From the NCBI GenBank assembly GCA_910586205.1, contig CAJUGD010000004.1:1-64000 (forward strand): 64,000 nt of DNA. The letters are read 5' to 3'. The number at the start of each line of letters is the position of its first letter. Within the stretch, counting starts at the first letter, position 1. The notes beneath the pieces are model-generated. The model saw nothing but the letters and a program-made list of their open reading frames with translations. It was not told the DNA's origin and did not search any database. Below, piece by piece: positions 59,667 through 64,000 of this stretch. The stretch is from an uncultured Lachnospiraceae bacterium. GTDB lineage: Bacteria; Bacillota; Clostridia; Lachnospirales; Lachnospiraceae. The position numbers were made by a program, and so were the translations under genes.

Positions 59667-60575
59667 ATGGATAAGAAAGACACGGCAAGAGGAATCCTGC
59701 TGACATTAACAGGAGGGAGCCTGTGGGGATTTTCCGGAACCTGCGGACAGTTTTTAATGCAGGAAAAGGGGATAACCTCAGACTGGCTGGTTCCCATCCG
59801 GCTTTTGACAGCAGGAATTCTTCTGCTTTTGATCTGTTTTTTTAAAGAGGGAAAGAGAATTTTTGAAATCTGGAAGCAGGATAAGGCCGGAATTTTAATT
59901 TTTGGGATCCTGGGTATGAGTATGTGCCAATATACTTATTTTACGGCTATCGGCGCCTCCAATGCAGGGACAGCCACTGTGATGCAGTACATTGGTCCGG
60001 TTCTGATTCTGATTTATCTGTCTCTGCGCCATAAGAGAATGCCCAGTCTGACAGAGCTTTTGGCAATTTGTCTTGCAGTATTGGGAACCTTTTTTCTTGC
60101 CACCCACGGGAATCCGGGAACCATGGTTCTGTCTGACAAAGCATTGTTCTGGGGACTTTTATCGGCAGTAGCCCTGGCGGTTTACACAGTGCAGCCGGGG
60201 GAGATGCTGAAACGTTATGGCTCGGCAGTGGTCACGGCCTGGGGGATGTTGGTGGGCGGGGGGATGCTCTGCGGAATTTTTCAGCCATGGCAGATTCCGG
60301 TTTCAGTTGACGGTCAGGTAATGCTTGGTATGGCAACCGTGGTGATTCTGGGAACTGTGCTGGCATTTTCCTGCTACATGGAGGGAATTCGGTGTGTGGG
60401 GCCTAAAAAGGGCAGTCTTTATGCTTCGATTGAACCGGTATCAGCCACGTTTTTTTCGGTGGTGTGGATGAAGGAGGGATTTTGCTTCATGGATTTAGTC
60501 GGGTTTGCCTGTATTTTGTCTACGATCTTTTTGCTGGCAGCGGACAAAGGGGGAAGCCGTTCAGAGGAGATCTGA
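59667..60575 (+). CDS. EamA/DMT-family transporter
   Basis: The protein has 302 residues from the ATG at 59667, with GAGGAGG 9 bases upstream. It has ten membrane helices in two EamA repeats (GILLTLTGGSLWGFSG at the start and WGLLSAVALAVYTVQP near 152). Such drug/metabolite transporters export or import small metabolites such as amino acids or nucleosides. The substrate is unknown. The gene stands alone. Confidence 0.85.
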   Translation: MDKKDTARGILLTLTGGSLWGFSGTCGQFLMQEKGITSDWLVPIRLLTAGILLLLICFFKEGKRIFEIWKQDKAGILIFGILGMSMCQYTYFTAIGASNAGTATVMQYIGPVLILIYLSLRHKRMPSLTELLAICLAVLGTFFLATHGNPGTMVLSDKALFWGLLSAVALAVYTVQPGEMLKRYGSAVVTAWGMLVGGGMLCGIFQPWQIPVSVDGQVMLGMATVVILGTVLAFSCYMEGIRCVGPKKGSLYASIEPVSATFFSVVWMKEGFCFMDLVGFACILSTIFLLAADKGGSRSEEI

Positions 60576-60760
60576 TTGGCTGCGAAAAGGCTGGAGCGTG
60601 TCTGAAAATTGCACTGCCAGTGCCGGATATTTTGCCAGTCTGCAAGGCGGAGGAGGGAGACGATGCGGTGAGACAAGAAGCACAAATGAAGAAAGACTTG
60701 AAATTCAGGAATTGATGGAATATAATAGGCAGAAAATGAATAGGCAGAAGGCAGGGAAAT

Positions 60761-61765
60761 ATGAGACGGATTGGGATTTTAAGCCTTTTTTTATCCGGGC
60801 TTATGTGGGCCATGTGTCTGACAGGGTGCGGCCTTACAGGTGGAGATGGAAAAGACAGAGGTATGGGCGCAGAGGGCAGGAAGAACCAGGTCAATGAAGA
60901 AAGGCTGAGGGTTGTGACGACTCTGTTCCCTTATTATGATTTTGCGAGACAGGTGGCAGGAGGCCAGACAGAATTGACCCTGGTGGTACCGGCAGGAATG
61001 GACAGCCATTCATTTGAACCGACTCCGGCAGACATGAGGACAATCCAAAATGCAGATATCCTAATCTGCAACGGCGGAGCCATGGAGCATTGGCTGACAC
61101 AGGTTTTGAAGGCATCTGACACTTCCCAAATGACGGTGGTCACCATGATGGATTATGTGGATATAACAGAGGAAGAACATGTGGAGGGAATGGAGGAAGA
61201 ACATGTGGATCATGACGGACATGAGATGGAGATTGAGTATGATGAACATATTTGGACTTCTCCGGTTAATGCCGTCAGGATGACAGAGGTAATTCGGGAT
61301 GTGCTCAGCCAGCAGGACCCAAAACACAGGGAAGAATATGAGAGACAGGCAGATAAATATATAAAGGAGCTGGAAAGGATTCACCAGGAATTGAGCCAGG
61401 TGTCTAAAGAAAGAAGGAGGAATCTGATTGTAGTGGGGGAAAAGTTTCCGTTCCGGTATTTGGCGGAAGAATATGATTTGGATTACCGCGCGGCCTTTTC
61501 GGGCTGCAGTACAGATACAGAACCTAGCGCCCGTACTATTGCCTATCTGATTGATAAGGTAAAGCAGGAGCAGATTCCGGTGATTTATTATCCTGAGCTT
61601 TGCAGCAGCCGGGTGGCGGAGATTATCGGGGAGGAGACAGGCGCTCAGCCGCTTTTGCTTCATTCCTGCCACAATGTGACCCGGGCTCAGTTTGAGGCAG
61701 GAGTGACCTATGTAGAACTGATGGAACAGAACATTGAAAATCTGAGAAAAGGATTAGATGAATGA
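60761..61765 (+). CDS. Zinc/manganese ABC transporter substrate-binding lipoprotein (ZnuA-like)
   Basis: The protein has 334 residues. A signal peptide ending LTGC marks a lipoprotein. The cluster A-I fold is clear: VTTLFPYYDFARQVAGG, PAGMDSHSFEPTP (first His ligand), an Asp/His-rich loop (HVDHDGHEMEIEYDEH), WTSPVNA (second ligand region) and later FSGCSTDTEPSA. The His-rich loop points to zinc. It delivers metal to the permease encoded next. The stop overlaps the ATPase gene. I found no clear Zur operator upstream. Confidence 0.88.
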   Translation: MRRIGILSLFLSGLMWAMCLTGCGLTGGDGKDRGMGAEGRKNQVNEERLRVVTTLFPYYDFARQVAGGQTELTLVVPAGMDSHSFEPTPADMRTIQNADILICNGGAMEHWLTQVLKASDTSQMTVVTMMDYVDITEEEHVEGMEEEHVDHDGHEMEIEYDEHIWTSPVNAVRMTEVIRDVLSQQDPKHREEYERQADKYIKELERIHQELSQVSKERRRNLIVVGEKFPFRYLAEEYDLDYRAAFSGCSTDTEPSARTIAYLIDKVKQEQIPVIYYPELCSSRVAEIIGEETGAQPLLLHSCHNVTRAQFEAGVTYVELMEQNIENLRKGLDE

Positions 61766-62469
61766 AGCCATTTATTGTATGTGAACATGTGGATTTTGGT
61801 TATGAAAATCAGGATGCAGTGATGGATCTAAGCCTGGAGATTAAGCCTGGAGATTACCTGTGCATTGTGGGAGCAAACGGATCCGGAAAGAGCACTTTGA
61901 TCAAAGGGCTTTTAGGGCTTCTTACCCCTACAGCGGGAAGGCTTACAGTGGCAGAAGAACTGCAGAGAGGCGGAATCGGATATCTGCCTCAGCAGACAGC
62001 GGCTCAGCGGGATTTTCCGGCTGCAGTTTCTGAAGTGGTGCTGTCAGGAACCTTAAGCCGCCGAGGGAACCGCCCCTTTTATTCCAGGGCAGAGAAGGAG
62101 CTGGCACAGCGGAGTATGGAGCGGCTGGGGATTTTAGATCTAAAGAAAAGATGCTACAGAGAGCTGTCCGGAGGACAGCAGCAGCGGGTTTTGATTGCAA
62201 GGGCGCTTTGTGCCACAGAGCAGATGCTGATCTTAGATGAGCCGGTTACCGGGCTGGATCCATCGTCCATCCAGGAGTTTTATGGTCTTATACGGGAACT
62301 GAACCAGAGGGACCATATTACTATTATTATGGTTTCCCATGATATCCGCAATGTGGTTTCTGAGGCGGGCAAAATTCTCCATATGCAGCAGCGGGCGCTG
62401 TTTTTTGGAACAGCAGAGGATTATGCAGAAAGTGGGGCAGGGAGAGAATTTTTAGGAGGAAAAACATGA
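61762..62469 (+). CDS. Metal ABC transporter ATP-binding protein (ZnuC-like)
   Basis: The protein has 235 residues: Walker A GANGSGKST (about 37-45), ABC signature LSGGQQQRV (about 137), Walker B MLILDEP (about 157) and the switch His in VSHDIR. It powers import by the ZnuA-like and permease partners. It overlaps both neighbours by 4 bases, as expected of a coupled operon. Confidence 0.92.
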   Translation: MKPFIVCEHVDFGYENQDAVMDLSLEIKPGDYLCIVGANGSGKSTLIKGLLGLLTPTAGRLTVAEELQRGGIGYLPQQTAAQRDFPAAVSEVVLSGTLSRRGNRPFYSRAEKELAQRSMERLGILDLKKRCYRELSGGQQQRVLIARALCATEQMLILDEPVTGLDPSSIQEFYGLIRELNQRDHITIIMVSHDIRNVVSEAGKILHMQQRALFFGTAEDYAESGAGREFLGGKT

Positions 62470-63269
62470 TTTTGGAGATGTTGTCATATCCCTTTCTTGT
62501 ACGGGCGCTTTTAGGTGGAGCGCTGGTGTCGCTGTGTGCGTCGCTTCTTGGGGTGAGCCTGGTGCTGAAACGGTATTCCATGATTGGAGATGGGCTGTCT
62601 CATGTATCATTCGGGGCGTTGTCTGTTGCTGTTGCCGTGGGGTGGTCGCCTTTGGCAGTTTCTATTCCCGTAGTGACGGTTGCAGCGTTTTTCCTTTTAC
62701 GTATTACGGAGAACAGCAGAATAAGGAGTGATGCTGCCATAGCGATGATCTCGGCATCTTCCTTGGCAGCAGGGATTGTGGTTACATCCCTTACCACAGG
62801 GATGACTACAGATGTAAGCAGCTATATGTTCGGCAGTATTCTTGCTATGAGCCGGCAGGATGTGATTCTGGCAGGTGTTTTGTCGGTGGTGGTGCTGTGC
62901 TTGTTTATATTTTGCTATCACAAAATCTTTGCCGTAACCTTTGATGAAAGCTTTGCCAAGGCTACAGGGGTCAGGGTAAAGATTTATAATGTGCTGATTG
63001 CAGCGCTGACGGCTGTGACGATTGTGCTGGGAATGCGGATGATGGGGGCAATGCTGATCTCCAGCTTGATTATTTTTCCTGCATTGACAGCCATGGAGAT
63101 ATTTAAAAGCTTCCGAAGCGTGGTAGTCTGTTCTGGGATTCTGTCTGTGTTGTGCTTTTGCGGCGGAATGATAGTGTCTTATGGTCTGTCAGTGCCGGCA
63201 GGAGCCAGTGTCGTGTTGGTGAATCTGGCCGTGTTTGCTGCCGTTTCATTGGTGAAATTTCCACAATGA
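62466..63269 (+). CDS. Metal ABC transporter permease (ZnuB-like)
   Basis: The protein has 267 residues with about eight membrane helices, of the ABC-3 family (SLVLKRYSMIGDGLSHVSFG-type block near 30, then MMGAMLISSLIIFPALTA near 198). It forms the membrane channel for the metal. Substrate (Zn or Mn) follows the lipoprotein, most likely zinc. It ends just before the TrkH gene. Confidence 0.92.
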   Translation: MILEMLSYPFLVRALLGGALVSLCASLLGVSLVLKRYSMIGDGLSHVSFGALSVAVAVGWSPLAVSIPVVTVAAFFLLRITENSRIRSDAAIAMISASSLAAGIVVTSLTTGMTTDVSSYMFGSILAMSRQDVILAGVLSVVVLCLFIFCYHKIFAVTFDESFAKATGVRVKIYNVLIAALTAVTIVLGMRMMGAMLISSLIIFPALTAMEIFKSFRSVVVCSGILSVLCFCGGMIVSYGLSVPAGASVVLVNLAVFAAVSLVKFPQ

Positions 63270-63291
63270 TATATTAGGGAGGTGTTTGAAA

Positions 63292-64000
63292 ATGTCGGCT
63301 TCAGGAAAGGGGCTTTTGAAAAAGTTATATCAGGTGCGCAGCCATCTCACGCAGACCCAATTTATTGCTTATGGATTTTTAGGTATTATCTTGATCGGCT
63401 CTTTGCTGCTGATGCTGCCGATTTCCAGCAAAACAGGGGAGACGAGCAGTTTTTTGAATTGTCTTTTTACTGCAACCAGTGCATCCTGTGTAACAGGGCT
63501 GGTGGCCTATGATACCTGGAGCCATTGGTCTTTGTTTGGACAGTTGGTTATTTTGGCCATGATTCAGATCGGCGGTCTGGGTTTTGTGACCATTGGTGTG
63601 TTTCTCTCTATTGTGCTGCGCAGAAAGATTGGCCTTAAGGAGAGAGGGCTTATGCAGGAGAGCGTCAATACTCTTGAGATTGGAGGAGTAGTACGGCTGG
63701 CCCAAAAGATTATTGTCGGTACGGCAATATTTGAGGGGACGGGGGCAGTGCTGCTGGCAATACGGTTTATCCCTCAATTCGGATTGGTCCGGGGAATCTA
63801 TTATGGGATCTTTCACTCGGTTTCCGCATTCTGCAATGCAGGATTTGATCTGATGGGGTGCCAGGGGCCTTACAGCTCTTTAGTCAATTATTATAATGAC
63901 TGGCTGGTGAACCTGGTAGTAATGTCATTGATTGTGATCGGCGGGATAGGATTTATTGTGTGGGAGGATTTGAACAGGCATGGACTGCATTTTCACCGAT
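63292..64000 (+). CDS. TrkH/KtrB-family potassium uptake protein, N-terminal part
   Basis: The frame is open to the window edge, with about 236 residues visible from the ATG at 63292 (GGGAGG upstream). Two of the four P-loop/helix units are present: FTATSASCVTGLVAYDTW near 60 and HSVSAFCNAGFDLM near 177, with IQIGGLGFVTIG between. These filters select K+. A TrkA/KtrA partner is expected downstream but is outside the window. Confidence 0.92.
   Translation, partial: MSASGKGLLKKLYQVRSHLTQTQFIAYGFLGIILIGSLLLMLPISSKTGETSSFLNCLFTATSASCVTGLVAYDTWSHWSLFGQLVILAMIQIGGLGFVTIGVFLSIVLRRKIGLKERGLMQESVNTLEIGGVVRLAQKIIVGTAIFEGTGAVLLAIRFIPQFGLVRGIYYGIFHSVSAFCNAGFDLMGCQGPYSSLVNYYNDWLVNLVVMSLIVIGGIGFIVWEDLNRHGLHFHR

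Noticed and set aside
60255..60261. G-run in the EamA transporter gene as another contingency tract
   Set aside because: Only six G and in GC-richer DNA, so chance is likely.
60505..60897. Frame of 130 residues between the EamA transporter and the ZnuA-like gene
   Set aside because: It overlaps the end of one gene and the start of another, with no ribosome site or plausible protein features.

Overview
The window looks like a chromosomal stretch of a spore-forming Clostridia, most likely Lachnospiraceae. The evidence is the complete spoIIIAA-AH sporulation operon, LoaP-type antiterminators, AGGAGG-like ribosome binding sites, a clostripain-like peptidase, a TrkH transporter and several small protein families typical of that group. 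No rRNA, prophage, IS element or CRISPR array is visible. There is one tRNA, Arg(CCG).

Layout. 1-11.1 kb: accessory and envelope genes (tail of an Rpn-type nuclease, HAD phosphatase, small HTH protein coupled to a large Sel1-repeat protein, membrane-anchored C11 peptidase, an uncharacterised gene pair, a short tyrosine recombinase, MarR plus a small Cys-containing protein, a secreted wall-binding protein). 11.2-17.4 kb: spoIIIA operon behind a possible sigma-E promoter, then an Asp23 protein. 17.4-23.8 kb: housekeeping genes (C26-peptidase homologue lacking its nucleophile, recQ, DMT transporter, maf, cyclopropane synthase, HAD phosphatase). 23.8-24.5 kb: a gene-free region with two 37-bp inverted sites around 233 bp, read here as an invertible promoter. 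24.5-52.0 kb: an exopolysaccharide (EPS) locus, AT-rich in its middle. 52.1-64 kb: a repeat-rich coiled-coil protein, the tRNA, then queA, an rRNA pseudouridine synthase, ligA, metA, an EamA transporter, a zinc-type ABC transporter and the start of trkH.

The EPS locus starts with two tandem LoaP/NusG-like genes. It continues with a priming sugar transferase, two polymerase-like membrane proteins, a flippase, glycosyltransferases, and a five-gene set matching the WbpA/B/D/E/I route to UDP-ManNAc3NAcA. Decoration enzymes follow: a sugar N-formyltransferase, GNAT and FemAB-like proteins, and a deacetylase-like protein. It ends with an SGNH/FkbH/ACP/MBOAT module that parallels DltD/A/C/B and could load and transfer a glyceryl-type group.

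The most striking feature is layered potential for phase variation in this locus. The flanking DNA segment has the form of an invertible promoter, and in this assembly its best promoter faces away from the EPS genes. Inside the AT-rich operon are five poly-G tracts of 7-9 bases, each within a reading frame. One G8 tract splits a glycosyltransferase, whereas G9 tracts keep another glycosyltransferase and a polymerase in frame. Two glycosyltransferase genes are each followed by a free-standing second copy of their C-terminal half, starting at the position that corresponds to the poly-G tract. A 192-residue tyrosine recombinase of FimB/FimE-like size lies 15 kb upstream and is the only inversion candidate in the window. 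All of this is read from one sequence; no variation has been observed directly.
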